64,000 bases of DNA, from NCBI GenBank assembly GCA_037969565.1, contig JBBKXQ010000020.1, positions 1 to 64,000 on the forward strand, read 5' to 3'. Under the pieces are notes generated by a model. It made no database searches and was not told where the DNA came from. It saw nothing but the letters and a program-made list of their open reading frames with translations. Shown piece by piece: positions 1-9,357 of this stretch; the first letter of the stretch is position 1; every line of letters begins with the position of its first letter. This DNA is from SZUA-35 sp037969565 (GTDB lineage Bacteria > Actinomycetota > Acidimicrobiia > Acidimicrobiales > SZUA-35). The position numbers and the translations under genes were made by a program.

Positions 1-998
1 CCAGCGAGAAAACCGACGTCTCCCGACCTGACCTGCGCCATGACGTTCCGCACGTCGCCTTCGATCCAGCGATACATCACACCAACCTCCGCGGCCAGCG
101 GCCGAGCGCCATTCGGGCCCGAGGCCAGGTCGGCGTCAACGCTGACGGCGACCAAGTTGACACCGGCGGTAAGGGCAAGCGGAAGTGAGCCGTAGACCCG
201 CGGATTGAGATCGATGAGATAGCCGCCGAGGAACTGAGCCTGGAACAGACCGCGGTGGTCGACCAGCAGTGCGGCGATCTGCTTCTCGCGTTCCCGATCT
301 CGCTCCACTGTCACGGCCGCGCAACTCGGCCCGCACGAAACCGGCCACGTTCGCAGGGCTCGTTGGTGCACAGCGGCGATCAACGATCCATTGTGCATCA
401 CCCCACTGATCGCCTCGAGTTGTCCTTCGAGGAATGGCTGCACAACCACCGATCCGTCGAGGTCGCTCGGAAGTTCGGACACGTCACCAATGGTTCGAGC
501 CGGCCAAGTCGAAACCACGGGTTTGATGACGACCGGGAAGCCAAAGCGTTTGGCGGCGAGACGCATTTCGCTGGTTGTGGCGCACACGGCAGACGGGGGA
601 ACGTCGAGTCCCGGCACAGCAGCACAGCGCGCCTCGAGAGCGCCCTTGTCCACCAGTTCCGCCTCGGGCAGCTCGAGCGCCACCATCGCCGCATCACTGG
701 CAACCACCAACGCGGCCTCGGCGGCCAGCGGACTGGACGCTGAAAGCCGACGCAAGTCGGCCCGAACGGCGTCGGCATAACCCGGCTCTGTCGCCGAGGG
801 CAGGTGAACGATGTGCTGACACGATCGCGAACTCGCAGCCAGGTTGAAGTCGGCGGTGACACCGACCGCAACCCGATAGCCGGCGTCGTGAAGGGCACGC
901 GTCGCGGCCAACGCCGATCGACCCTGCCCAGTTCCTCCGTCGGTGACCAGCACCCATCTCGATCGTTCGCCCGGCAAGCCATCTGTTCTAGCAGCCAC
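1..998 (-). CDS. ATP-grasp superfamily enzyme of the polysaccharide locus (C-terminus beyond window)
   Basis: From a GTG at 998 the minus-strand frame stays open to the window edge, about 332 codons, so the C-terminus is missing. The N-terminus has a glycine-rich turn (VLVTDGGTGQGRSALA) like the pre-ATP-grasp domain. The middle has the ATP-grasp lobe (KRFGFPVVIKP), and the C-terminal part carries GGYLIDLNPRVYGSLPLAL, matching the metal-binding acidic/Asn strand of carbamoyl-phosphate-synthase-like ATP-grasp enzymes. Such enzymes ligate a carboxylate to an amine or thiol through an acyl phosphate; the substrate here cannot be read. It is divergent from the kinase gene at 1065, and the gap of about 66 bp must hold both promoters. 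The start is uncertain because no clear ribosome binding site is visible. Confidence 0.75.
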   Translation of the reverse strand, partial: MAARTDGLPGERSRWVLVTDGGTGQGRSALAATRALHDAGYRVAVGVTADFNLAASSRSCQHIVHLPSATEPGYADAVRADLRRLSASSPLAAEAALVVASDAAMVALELPEAELVDKGALEARCAAVPGLDVPPSAVCATTSEMRLAAKRFGFPVVIKPVVSTWPARTIGDVSELPSDLDGSVVVQPFLEGQLEAISGVMHNGSLIAAVHQRALRTWPVSCGPSCAAVTVERDREREKQIAALLVDHRGLFQAQFLGGYLIDLNPRVYGSLPLALTAGVNLVAVSVDADLASGPNGARPLAAEVGVMYRWIEGDVRNVMAQVRSGDVGFLA

Positions 999-1064
999 GA
1001 CACTTGGTTCCGGGTAGTTGCCCTCATGTGTCAATCGGCGTGGAGCCAGTACATTTTCAGCTTC

Positions 1065-2189
1065 ATGGCGGAGCGGGAGACCACGATCGACATGATCGAG
1101 CGTTCCTATTCGTCGTGGTTTTCCGACCTCGACCCAGGCGCGGCGATCAGCACGGAATGGCGGTCTGATCGCGCCCAATCGAGCTTGACTCGGTATCTCA
1201 TCGATGATTCGAAGGCCCCGCGGTCCGTCATCATCAAGCGCAACCTCCTGCACGAATCGCCGCCCGATCGACCCAGGCTGGGTCTCCGCTCGGGGTTCGA
1301 GAACAAACATCTCCTCGAGGCCGACGCACTCGAAGCCGCATGCCGGGCCATCGGGCCAGCCGATCAGGCTCCGGGGCTCGGAACCGTCCGGCTCTTCGAA
1401 CGACTTGACGACGGTCTCGTGATCGAGGCAATCAATGCATCCAACCTCGGCCAACGGATGAAGCAACGACACGGATTCGGGGTCGACAGAGCGGTCTGCC
1501 TCGCCGGTCAATGGCTCCGCCGTTTCCACGGTGCCGCCCTGGACACCCCAGAGGTTCGCGGTGATGGCCCATCGATCGCCGCTGCATTCACCGATTTCCA
1601 AGAATTTCTGGAGTCCGAACTGGGATCGATGGGCCTGACCTCGCGCCTCAGCGATGTGGCCGACCGTCTCGCGTCCGAAGTCGAGCGCAACCCTCCGAAA
1701 TTGGGGCTCGGACATGGCGACTTCGCGCCGCGAAACGTGTTGGTTTCCCACGACGGCACGGTCACGATCATCGATCCGCTCGGTTGCCAGCGATGCCCGA
1801 TCGAAGAAGACCTCGCTTACTTTGCGCTGTCGTTGCGACGAGGGGCACTCGTCCCGTGGCTTCCTGTTCTCTCGCCCCGGCAGGCCGATCACCTCGAGAA
1901 CGCGCTGTTGCTCGGATACCGCGCCCCCGGGCGAGCAGACACCGCCGATGGCGAATCGGACCAACCGGGCCTCGGGTTCACGGGCCTGGACCGTTTCCGC
2001 TACGAAGCATTCGGGGTGTTGGTCACGCTCGATGCGATGGCGGCCGATCACGTCCGGGGTTCGCACCACGAGTCACTCCCGCGTCGCGTCCTCCGTCGCG
2101 GTCTTCCCAGCACCCGAGATCTTCTCGTTGACCGCCTGGCCAGAACCGAGTGTGCAGCACAGAACATCCCGAGACGACTCGAACGATGA
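1065..2189 (+). CDS. APH/choline-kinase-like phosphotransferase
   Basis: 374 residues if started at the ATG at 1065; in-frame ATGs at 1026 and 1092 are alternatives. The Brenner-type catalytic loop is clear at about residue 217 (HGDFAPRNVL), followed about 15 residues later by the metal-binding IIDP. This is the aminoglycoside phosphotransferase fold. In a polysaccharide locus these kinases usually phosphorylate a small hydroxylated molecule (sugar, choline or similar) rather than an antibiotic. The stop overlaps the start of the flippase gene as ATGA at 2186, so they are probably translationally coupled. Family assignment is firm; the substrate is unknown. Confidence 0.8.
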   Translation: MAERETTIDMIERSYSSWFSDLDPGAAISTEWRSDRAQSSLTRYLIDDSKAPRSVIIKRNLLHESPPDRPRLGLRSGFENKHLLEADALEAACRAIGPADQAPGLGTVRLFERLDDGLVIEAINASNLGQRMKQRHGFGVDRAVCLAGQWLRRFHGAALDTPEVRGDGPSIAAAFTDFQEFLESELGSMGLTSRLSDVADRLASEVERNPPKLGLGHGDFAPRNVLVSHDGTVTIIDPLGCQRCPIEEDLAYFALSLRRGALVPWLPVLSPRQADHLENALLLGYRAPGRADTADGESDQPGLGFTGLDRFRYEAFGVLVTLDAMAADHVRGSHHESLPRRVLRRGLPSTRDLLVDRLARTECAAQNIPRRLER

Positions 2190-3709
2190 CCACCACGAAG
2201 GACGACGACGTCGTTCGCCACATACGCGGCTCCTCGTCGCTGCTGGTGGGTCGATTGCTGGCCATGGTGATTGCCCTCGGCACGCAATTCGTGATCGTGA
2301 ACGTGATCGACAAAGCCGAATTCGGCGTCTTCGCCTTCGGTCTGACCCTCGTCTCCACCTTCCGAGTGCTGGTCAGTTTCGGCGACAGTCAATCGGTCGG
2401 CCGCTTTCTCACCCTCGACGCCGAGAACCACGACCGGGCGGGGTTCCGGGCAACACTCATCGTCGTACTGGGTCGGATCGTGCTGGTCTCACTTCTCGTG
2501 ATCGGGGCGGTCGCCGTCGGGGTGCGCCAACTCACCAATACGTTCCTGTCGGCCGAAAGCGACTCATCGGTGGTGCTGATTCTGGTGCTCCTCGCCCCAT
2601 TGGAAGCCGTTGGGGCCGCCCTCGGAGCGGTGTTCGCCGTCTTCGGACAGGTGCGGATGGTTCTGCTCCGCAAGTATCTCTACGCCCCCCTCGTGCGGCT
2701 CGCGGCGGTCCTCCTGTTGGCCTTCGGCGGGTTCGGTGTGAAGGCGCTGGCCATCGCCTACGTGTCGGGCGAGGTGCTCGGCTTGCTCTTGTACGCAACG
2801 CTGGCACGACGATCGATCTCCATGCTCGGCACACGACCCGAGCCGGGTGAGGTCCGGTCCGGAATCAAGCCCCGGGTCAAGCCCTATCTCCAGTTCTCGC
2901 TACCGGCGGGAACCGTAGAAATGGTGAGCATCGTGATGACCACGGTCACGGTGATGTTTCTCGGCTGGTGGCACGGTCCCGAGGCCGTGGCCGACTTCCG
3001 ATCGGTGTTCCCGCTCGGCCGTCTGAACCAGATGGTGCTGCTCACCTTCAGCGTTCTCTTCGCTCCGCTGGCAACGCGGTTCTTTGCCCGATCTGACCGA
3101 GCGGGCATGGAACATGCCTACTGGCAGACCTCGGCCTACCTGATGGTCCTGTCGTTTCCGATCTTTGCCGTCAGCGTGCCGTTGGCGTGGGCTCTGGTTC
3201 CCTGGCTGTTCGGTGAGCAATATGCCGTTGCCGCTCCCGTTCTGGCCGTGCTCGGATCGGCTTACTTTCTGCACAGCGCATTCGGGTACAACGCACTGGT
3301 TCTCCAGATCCACGGACGGGTTCGCTGGGTGCTCACCACCAACGTGGCGGCAATGGCCACTTCGGTGATCGTCGGGCTGCTCGTCATTCCCCCATTGGGG
3401 GCCGTGGGCGTGTCGTGGAGTGTGCTTGCCGCCTTGACCGTCCAGAACGTCGCCAACCAGGTGGGCCTTCATCGGCATCTGGATTTCGCCTGGATCGATC
3501 CCGTGATCATCCGAATCAGCACCGTGAGTGTCGCACTCGCCGGCGTTCTCGGTTGCCTGGCCTGGCTCGGAACACCGCTGTTCGCTCTCCTCCCGTCCGC
3601 CGCCATCGCCAGCCTCGTCCTACTCGTCGCGGCCCAACGGTCGCTCGACCTGGCCGAAGCATTTCCCGCTCTTGCTCGGCTACCCATCCTCGGAAGGCTG
3701 GTCTCCTGA
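2186..3709 (+). CDS. Wzx-like polysaccharide flippase (MOP superfamily)
   Basis: 507 residues, almost entirely hydrophobic, with about 12-14 predicted transmembrane helices beginning near residue 20 (SSLLVGRLLAMVIALGTQFV). Length and helix pattern fit the polysaccharide-transport branch of the MOP superfamily, which flips undecaprenyl-linked oligosaccharide units across the inner membrane. The ATG at 2186 overlaps the upstream kinase stop, and its own stop overlaps the next ATG as TGATG at 3707. Neighbouring Wzy, Wzz-like and initiating transferase genes support Wzx rather than a drug exporter. It is not named more precisely because the family is too diverse in sequence. Confidence 0.85.
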   Translation: MTTTKDDDVVRHIRGSSSLLVGRLLAMVIALGTQFVIVNVIDKAEFGVFAFGLTLVSTFRVLVSFGDSQSVGRFLTLDAENHDRAGFRATLIVVLGRIVLVSLLVIGAVAVGVRQLTNTFLSAESDSSVVLILVLLAPLEAVGAALGAVFAVFGQVRMVLLRKYLYAPLVRLAAVLLLAFGGFGVKALAIAYVSGEVLGLLLYATLARRSISMLGTRPEPGEVRSGIKPRVKPYLQFSLPAGTVEMVSIVMTTVTVMFLGWWHGPEAVADFRSVFPLGRLNQMVLLTFSVLFAPLATRFFARSDRAGMEHAYWQTSAYLMVLSFPIFAVSVPLAWALVPWLFGEQYAVAAPVLAVLGSAYFLHSAFGYNALVLQIHGRVRWVLTTNVAAMATSVIVGLLVIPPLGAVGVSWSVLAALTVQNVANQVGLHRHLDFAWIDPVIIRISTVSVALAGVLGCLAWLGTPLFALLPSAAIASLVLLVAAQRSLDLAEAFPALARLPILGRLVS

Positions 3710-4782
3710 TGGCCTCGGTACTCGTTGTCGGCAAAGGGAATCCCGAGCGGGGGGGCATACCGACCTATCTGCATCAGCTCGTCGATGCCGAATGGCCAGA
3801 GCACGAGGTCTCGCTCCTGAATCTGACCCATGACGGCGAGCGGCAGGGCGGTCAGGTCACCGGCGGCAACATCAAGCGCACGTTGGCCGATGCTCGGCGG
3901 CTCCGTCGCGTCGAGGGAGTCGACATCGTGCACCTACACACCGCGCTTGCTCCGCTGTCGACCCTGATCCGAGCCTCGATTCTCTGCCTCGCCGGTCGGC
4001 GGCGAGGTCGAAAGATTCTCCTCCATGCCCACGGCGGACGTCTCGTCGACTGGTCGAACAACGCCCGCCGTCGACGATTTCTGGCACTGGCCGTGCGGCC
4101 CGCTCATCAGATCGCCGTTGTCTCCGAGGGGCTCGTGAAGACAATGAAGGATGCGTCGGTGAGGCCACCGGTTCAGCTCGTGAGCAACGGCGTCGACATT
4201 TCGGCGTTCCAGCCGTCGAGCGAATCGAACACCGATCCCGACTCGATCCCCACGATCCTCTTCGTCGGCCATCTCTCCCGCCGCAAAGGTGTTCTCGACC
4301 TCCTGGAGGCGTCGCAACGGCTCGAGGCGGCGGGCGTCGCGCATCACCTGCTCCTTGCCGGCGGAATTCCCGACGAGGGCGATGCGGATCGAGATGCCAT
4401 CAACCAGGCCGTGACCGCCTCCACCGAACTGCTCGGGCCCGTCGACCCATCCGACATGCCCGGCATGTATCGAACCGCCGACGTTTTCTGTCTGCCGAGC
4501 TGGTGGGAGGCCACGCCTCTTTCCGTACTCGAGGCGATGGCAAGCGGCCTACCGATCGTGGCAACCAGCGTGGGCGACATCGAGAGCATGGTGGGAGATG
4601 CCGGGTGGCTGGTGAGCCCTCAGCAACCAGAGGCGCTCACTCACGCATTGCGATCCGCTCTTTCCGACGTTTCCGAGCGCCGAAAACGGGGTCGCGCCGC
4701 ACGGTCCCGAGCCGAGTCAGAACACAACTTGGCGATCACGCACGCCCGTCTCGCAACCATGTACCGCGAGCTCGGTCGCTGA
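3709..4782 (+). CDS. Glycosyltransferase family 4 (GT-B fold)
   Basis: 357 residues. The N-terminal half opens with a Rossmann strand and glycine-rich loop (VLVVGKGNPERGGIPTYL) typical of GT4 acceptor domains. The C-terminal half has FVGHLSRRKGVLDLLEA and the EX7E-type donor site around EATPLSVLEAMASGLPIVA. It probably adds one sugar to the lipid-linked repeat unit at the cytoplasmic face. The ATG overlaps the flippase stop (TGATG), making a three-gene translationally coupled set from 1065. Donor and acceptor sugars cannot be inferred. Confidence 0.88.
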   Translation: MASVLVVGKGNPERGGIPTYLHQLVDAEWPEHEVSLLNLTHDGERQGGQVTGGNIKRTLADARRLRRVEGVDIVHLHTALAPLSTLIRASILCLAGRRRGRKILLHAHGGRLVDWSNNARRRRFLALAVRPAHQIAVVSEGLVKTMKDASVRPPVQLVSNGVDISAFQPSSESNTDPDSIPTILFVGHLSRRKGVLDLLEASQRLEAAGVAHHLLLAGGIPDEGDADRDAINQAVTASTELLGPVDPSDMPGMYRTADVFCLPSWWEATPLSVLEAMASGLPIVATSVGDIESMVGDAGWLVSPQQPEALTHALRSALSDVSERRKRGRAARSRAESEHNLAITHARLATMYRELGR

Positions 4783-4801
4783 CCAAGGCTCGCTCTCAGC
4801 G
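4777..4801. terminator. Possible bidirectional terminator hairpin
   Basis: Six-base arms CGCTGA (4777-4782) and TCAGCG (4796-4801) flank a 13-base loop between two convergent genes, and both stop codons lie in the arms. There is no T-run, so strength is doubtful. Confidence 0.3.
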
Positions 4802-5704
4802 AATGATGAACTCGTCGAACGCGTTACCACTGATGTCGATGGCCTGGACAATGAGTTCGTCCTGCCACACCTCGATGTCGAGAAAGTGGTTGACCGACAG
4901 AGACACGTCGGTGAAATCCTCACGGCCCGCCGCTCGCAGCTCCGAGCCGCCGCCGGAAACGATGTAGATGACACCGTTGATCGGCACGTTGCGCTGGTAG
5001 TCGTGATCATGTGCGGCCAGTACCAGCTGGACACCGTTCGCTTCCACGATCGGCTGCAGATTCTCTCGCATCGACATGGACGACCCGTGGTGCCCGGCCG
5101 AGAACGGCGGATGATGCATCGTGACGATCTTCCAGCGGGCATCCGTGGCTTTCAAAACCTCGTCGAGCCACACGAACTGCTCGGGATTGTTCCGCTGTGT
5201 CGAATCGAGCGACACGATCAACACATCGTCGAACCTGCTTGCGTACCACCGGGCGGGCATGCCAAGGGCCAACGCCTGCAGGTCGCCGTTGTCGTCGATG
5301 ACATCGTGATTCCCGAGCACCGCCAGCAGCCTCGTGGGCCCGTCCAATACTCCGGCGAAGGGAGCGAAGAGCTTCTCATCGAGCTCGGTCGGATCCCCAT
5401 CGGGATAGACGTTGTCGCCCAGGAGAATGACCGCGTCGTATTCATCGGATCCCTCGACGGCATCCATGCTCGCTGCGACCAGGTACTCCGATTCGCGGCC
5501 TGTGCCGACGTCGCCAACAGCCGCCAATCGAAGGCGTGGGGCAACGGGTGTGGGCGCGGTCGCTTTTGTCGTTTCGGCAACAGACTCGGTCGTCGGCGAA
5601 GCAGCTTTTTCGACGCTGCCATCGGCCACGGCCGAACACGCCGCGAGCGAGGCAACCAGAAAAAGTGAGACGACGAGCGGCAGCCGAACCACTGAAGTTC
5701 TCAT
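4796..5704 (-). CDS. Secreted calcineurin-like metallophosphoesterase lipoprotein
   Basis: 302 residues. The N-terminus is a lipoprotein signal with lipobox LAAC at about residues 20-23, followed by a Ser/Thr/Ala-rich linker to about residue 52. All metallophosphoesterase motifs are visible in order: GDVGTGRE, GDNVYPDGD, GNHD, MHHPPFS and AAHDHDYQR, giving the two-metal site. The protein should sit outside the membrane and cleave a phospho-ester. In an exopolysaccharide locus it may trim a phosphorylated glycan or lipid carrier, or it may be an unrelated phosphatase. It is convergent with the GT4 gene. The ATG start is fixed by the signal peptide. Confidence 0.88.
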   Translation of the reverse strand: MRTSVVRLPLVVSLFLVASLAACSAVADGSVEKAASPTTESVAETTKATAPTPVAPRLRLAAVGDVGTGRESEYLVAASMDAVEGSDEYDAVILLGDNVYPDGDPTELDEKLFAPFAGVLDGPTRLLAVLGNHDVIDDNGDLQALALGMPARWYASRFDDVLIVSLDSTQRNNPEQFVWLDEVLKATDARWKIVTMHHPPFSAGHHGSSMSMRENLQPIVEANGVQLVLAAHDHDYQRNVPINGVIYIVSGGGSELRAAGREDFTDVSLSVNHFLDIEVWQDELIVQAIDISGNAFDEFIIR

Positions 5705-5819
5705 CGTGCCCTACCTCCGGACGCCGTAACTGTCCACGCCCTACCGCCTAGCGGGCGGGTCCAAGAATACTTGGCGCGGCCTGAATCCAACCTGAACGAC
5801 ACGGACCCCGTCCGACTGT

Positions 5820-6572
5820 TCAGGACCGTCGATGCCGAGGCGGGGGTAGCAGCTGGTCGTCAGGCCGCAAATGAATGTTGGGCACCGCCTCTTGGTCCTC
5901 CATGGATTTGGAGAACACGGCCCGCTGCTGGCCCTCGCCCGCAGCCCCGAGGTCTTGCACCGGTTCCAGCATTTTGGACGCCTCAGCGGCCTGCCGCTCA
6001 CGATCGGGCCAGGCGACCGCCACACCGGAGCCCAGTGCCAACCCGGCGAAAAGGCCGAGAGAGACCAGCATGCCGGTGTTCAATTCCGGGGCGACCGGCG
6101 TGGTCGGCAGTGGTGCCCGGTCTTGCACCGTGAACAGACCGATGTCGGTGCCAAGCCGGTTCAGTTCGACGACGAGTGTGTCGGCGGTGGCGTTCGCTCG
6201 TATCTGGGCCAACTCGGCAGAGTCGGCCGTGGCTTCGACCCACACCGCGACGGTGTCTTGAACCGGCACGAGTGTCACCGCGTCATCGAAGAGGCCAGGG
6301 TCGGCAAACGCGGTCGGCGAGGTGACCTGGAGTTGTTGCCGAAAGTCGTCGGTTTGCAGCACGGTCTCGATCATTCTCGACAGGCCCTCGATCCGTAGTT
6401 CCCATCGACTGGCGATGAGAAGAGCCCGAGACTCGTACTGCGGGCCGTCGCTTTCGCCGGTGTCGGCCAGAAACACTGCACCGAGAGCACCGAGCAGCAT
6501 GGCTGCGATCAGCACCGGCGACCGACGGAGCATGAGGCCGAGAAAGCTGGTTCGAAAGTTGGCATCGGGCAT
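5820..6572 (-). CDS. Wzz-like chain-length determinant / tail protein
   Basis: 250 residues from the ATG at 6572, which has a good GAGGTGA ribosome binding site; an in-frame extension upstream lies inside the ligase gene and is not used. There are two membrane segments, one near residues 14-32 (SPVLIAAMLLGALGAVFLA) and one near 175-195 (MLVSLGLFAGLALGSGVAVAW), with an extracytoplasmic stretch between them. This is the two-helix topology of Wzz/PCP proteins that set polymer length, but it is shorter than most and has no kinase domain. The gene follows the Wzy-like gene by 5 bp. Confidence 0.7.
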   Translation of the reverse strand: MPDANFRTSFLGLMLRRSPVLIAAMLLGALGAVFLADTGESDGPQYESRALLIASRWELRIEGLSRMIETVLQTDDFRQQLQVTSPTAFADPGLFDDAVTLVPVQDTVAVWVEATADSAELAQIRANATADTLVVELNRLGTDIGLFTVQDRAPLPTTPVAPELNTGMLVSLGLFAGLALGSGVAVAWPDRERQAAEASKMLEPVQDLGAAGEGQQRAVFSKSMEDQEAVPNIHLRPDDQLLPPPRHRRS

Positions 6573-6577
6573 GGGAT

Positions 6578-7900
6578 TCACCTCGAGGCTTCGACGGGGC
6601 GAAGCAGAGCAGGGGGACGAGAATGTTGGGGAAGCGGCGCCGGGTCCGACTGGCTCGGTCGAACGGCGGCGACGCCGGCTGCCATGACGACGTAGGCCGG
6701 AACGAGCCAGTAGTACTTGAAGGTGGAGTTGGTGATCAGGTTGCTGGTGATCAGCAGGCTGATGGTTGCGGTCACCGCACTGATTCGCCATGGCGATGGG
6801 AGGCGGACGGCCGTGCGGGTCAGGAGTACCATCCCGATCAGAAAGAGGGCCAGGCCGACCACACCGGTTTCAACGGCGAGTTGAAGCGGAACGTTGTGAG
6901 CCTTGAAGGCATCGGATTGGAATCCTGAGGCCGTGGGATTGGCCATGAACTCTTCGCGATAGAGCTCGGGAAAGGTACCGAATCCCGAACCGCGGCCGCA
7001 TTCGCGCTCACAGACGCTCAGCCCGAGCCTCCAGATCTGTGTTCGTCCGGTAGAGCTCGTGTTGAACAAGTGCCCACCGATGGCGGCCGACGATGCAGCG
7101 ACCAGACCAAGCCCCGCGACGACACCGGCCAACGCGACACCGGCGACAACTCGCCACCGACGGTCCACGGATAATGCGACCATCACGGCCACCCCAGCCG
7201 CAACCAGCGCACCACGAGAAACCGTGAGATAGATGCCAACGAGATTCAGCCCGGCAGCAATACCCCACCAGGCCCTGGCTCGGCTGCTCTGCCCGGAATC
7301 GATCGCCCGTCCGAAGGCAATCGCAAAGGGCAACAGGAGACTGGCTGCAGTGGCGTTTGCATCTCCTCCGACCGTCTCGAACCGAGGAATCCCCGATTTT
7401 CCGGCAGACAAGCCGAAGAGTTGAGCCTGCACGAAGGCCACCGCCGAAACAGAGGCCCCGCCGGCGACAGTTCCGAGCTCGAACTTTCGAAGGTCTGCTT
7501 GGCCGAACCGATGGATGCAGATCAGCAGGAACACGACGATGGCTCCGAGGAGGAAACCCAACTCCTTCAGACTCACGAGCGGCGATCGACTCCAGAGGGT
7601 GGTGAGCACCGCCAGACCGGCGAACATCACAAAGGGAGCAAAGAGCGAGTTGGGACGCTGCCTCGTCGCTCGATTGAAGAACAAGCCGAGCACCATGACG
7701 CTGGCGGCGGCCAGGCCGAACGTGGTGGACGGTGCCGAAAATGGACCCGGGGCTGGAATGGGCACGAGATCACCCCATGGAATCCAAAAGCTGTAGAGCG
7801 CAAGCAGCGTCCCGGCGTGTCCTCGTTCGGTCAAGGACCAGCACCACAACAATCCGGCCAGAACCAAGACACCAGCCGCACCGAACAACACCGAGGTCAT
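6578..7900 (-). CDS. Wzy/O-antigen ligase family membrane protein
   Basis: 440 residues with 10-12 hydrophobic helices. It carries the Wzy_C-type signature: LTVSRGALVA, then a large extracytoplasmic loop with STGRTQIWRLG, then KAHNVPLQLAVETG. Members polymerise repeat units or transfer finished polymer to an acceptor at the outer face of the membrane. With Wzx, a Wzz-like protein and an initiating transferase nearby, polymerase is the more likely role. The ATG at 7900 overlaps the stop of the upstream kinase-like gene (ATGA), so the three minus-strand genes form one operon. Confidence 0.85.
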   Translation of the reverse strand: MTSVLFGAAGVLVLAGLLWCWSLTERGHAGTLLALYSFWIPWGDLVPIPAPGPFSAPSTTFGLAAASVMVLGLFFNRATRQRPNSLFAPFVMFAGLAVLTTLWSRSPLVSLKELGFLLGAIVVFLLICIHRFGQADLRKFELGTVAGGASVSAVAFVQAQLFGLSAGKSGIPRFETVGGDANATAASLLLPFAIAFGRAIDSGQSSRARAWWGIAAGLNLVGIYLTVSRGALVAAGVAVMVALSVDRRWRVVAGVALAGVVAGLGLVAASSAAIGGHLFNTSSTGRTQIWRLGLSVCERECGRGSGFGTFPELYREEFMANPTASGFQSDAFKAHNVPLQLAVETGVVGLALFLIGMVLLTRTAVRLPSPWRISAVTATISLLITSNLITNSTFKYYWLVPAYVVMAAGVAAVRPSQSDPAPLPQHSRPPALLRPVEASR

Positions 7901-9357
7901 GAGATTCCTCGAACGACGGCGGCCAACACGTGAGACGCCAGCGTTCGCGGATCATCCGTTGCGTCGATGATGACGACGTCGTTTCGACCATTCATGCGTC
8001 GCCGATATTCGATGAGCTGCGTCTCGACGGCGTGGTGTCCGAAGGTGTCGCCCGGCTTGCGGGCCACTGCGGTGTCGGCGTCGACCGAGAGGTAGAAGGT
8101 CATGGCGGCGCGAGGCAGAAGCCACCTGATGAGCTTGCGCTGGAGCCGGAGATCGACGCCGTCGTAGACGAAGTCGAGGCTCACGACGGCGTCATCCAGG
8201 TGGCGGTCGTAGATCTTGAGGCCGCTGCGACGCTGTTGCGACCACCAGACGTGGGAGAGAAAGGTGGCCGTGACGAGCATGGTCCAGAACCAGCCGACCA
8301 GACCTCGACGACTCGAGGCGTCGACTGCTTCACCCGACGCCACCCGGGCCACGGTGGGGGTGTCTGCTTTCGAACGTTTGAGAAGAGAAACGATCGGGTC
8401 GATCCACTCCATCCGCATCCCGGGTCGGGCCCAGATCACGTCGGGAGTGAGTCCGAACCGTGCCATGTCGGCAACGAGCGCCTTGGTGAGACTGGACTTG
8501 CCCGCACCGTCGACCCCGCTGAGAGCGAGGATCGGGCGGGGTCGGAAAAAGCGTTTGGCTGAGCCGGCCAGCCGACGAAGCGACCCACTTCGGATCTCCA
8601 CCGGCGTTGCCGAGGTTTGTCCGTCGAAGTGGTCCCCAAGGTCGGCGCCGCCGAGCGCGGCCTCGACCCGGGCCGCGGCCGTGACGACTTCGTGCACCGG
8701 CAACTCGGATCCCGAGCGGAGGGCATGCCGGAGTTCGAGCGTGTCTCGAAGATCGACCCGCCCTCGAGCGCGAGCTCGGCGAATCACCTTCGTCGCCAAC
8801 TCGACCTTGACCGGCTTCGGTCCGACGTCGGCCTGGCCGATGACGCGATCGTCCTCGGTGATCAGCCAACGACCGGCGCCTGGGCTACCCAACCGTTGGA
8901 GAAAGGGATCAGCACAAAGCCAGCCCGAGCGGGTGAGCAGCGCCGACTCGAGGTTCGGCCGGCGGGCCCCGTCAGCATCGTTGTTGATCTCGCCGTCGAT
9001 CGAGTTGTCGATCTGGCCGTCGATGTCGATGTCGCTCGACCATGCTGGTCCGAGCGGTGACACCGTGATGAACTCGTCGATCAGATCCGTGTTGCCGGCC
9101 ATCGGCCCCGACTGCAGGACGTCGAGCACAGCTTGGTATGCCGCGCTGCGATCTCGAGCAAGGTCCGGCGGCGGCATCCCCAGCCCCAGAAGCAACTGGT
9201 CCGGTACCTCTGCGAGCAACACACGGTCGTCGGCGTGCAGGGATCGGAGCGCCGGTGAGTCGCGCAGATCATCGAGAATCGGCTCGAACCCATCGGTCTC
9301 GGGGCGCGACAGACCTCCGTCCGACCGCTCCGTCTGCCCTTCCGTTTCCATCGCCAC
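7897..9357 (-). CDS. Thymidylate-kinase-like P-loop protein with N-terminal extension
   Basis: 486 residues, more than twice the size of dTMP kinase. The C-terminal half (about 275-486) has a P-loop GVDGAGKSSLTKAL and a kinase core with IYDRHLDD, resembling thymidylate kinase. The N-terminal half is different: around residues 105-125 it has SSDIDI followed by an Asp/Asn-rich quasi-repeat (DGQIDNSIDGEINNDADGA), then a stretch that could be a nucleotidyltransferase-like fold. Such tmk-like proteins are common in polysaccharide loci and probably phosphorylate something other than dTMP. The function is not known; the P-loop domain is certain. Confidence 0.7.
   Translation of the reverse strand: MAMETEGQTERSDGGLSRPETDGFEPILDDLRDSPALRSLHADDRVLLAEVPDQLLLGLGMPPPDLARDRSAAYQAVLDVLQSGPMAGNTDLIDEFITVSPLGPAWSSDIDIDGQIDNSIDGEINNDADGARRPNLESALLTRSGWLCADPFLQRLGSPGAGRWLITEDDRVIGQADVGPKPVKVELATKVIRRARARGRVDLRDTLELRHALRSGSELPVHEVVTAAARVEAALGGADLGDHFDGQTSATPVEIRSGSLRRLAGSAKRFFRPRPILALSGVDGAGKSSLTKALVADMARFGLTPDVIWARPGMRMEWIDPIVSLLKRSKADTPTVARVASGEAVDASSRRGLVGWFWTMLVTATFLSHVWWSQQRRSGLKIYDRHLDDAVVSLDFVYDGVDLRLQRKLIRWLLPRAAMTFYLSVDADTAVARKPGDTFGHHAVETQLIEYRRRMNGRNDVVIIDATDDPRTLASHVLAAVVRGIS

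Noticed and set aside
398..1027. 209-codon minus-strand frame at the left edge
   Set aside because: The overlapping frame starting at 998 has ATP-grasp motifs; this one is Arg/Pro/Ser-rich and lacks domains.
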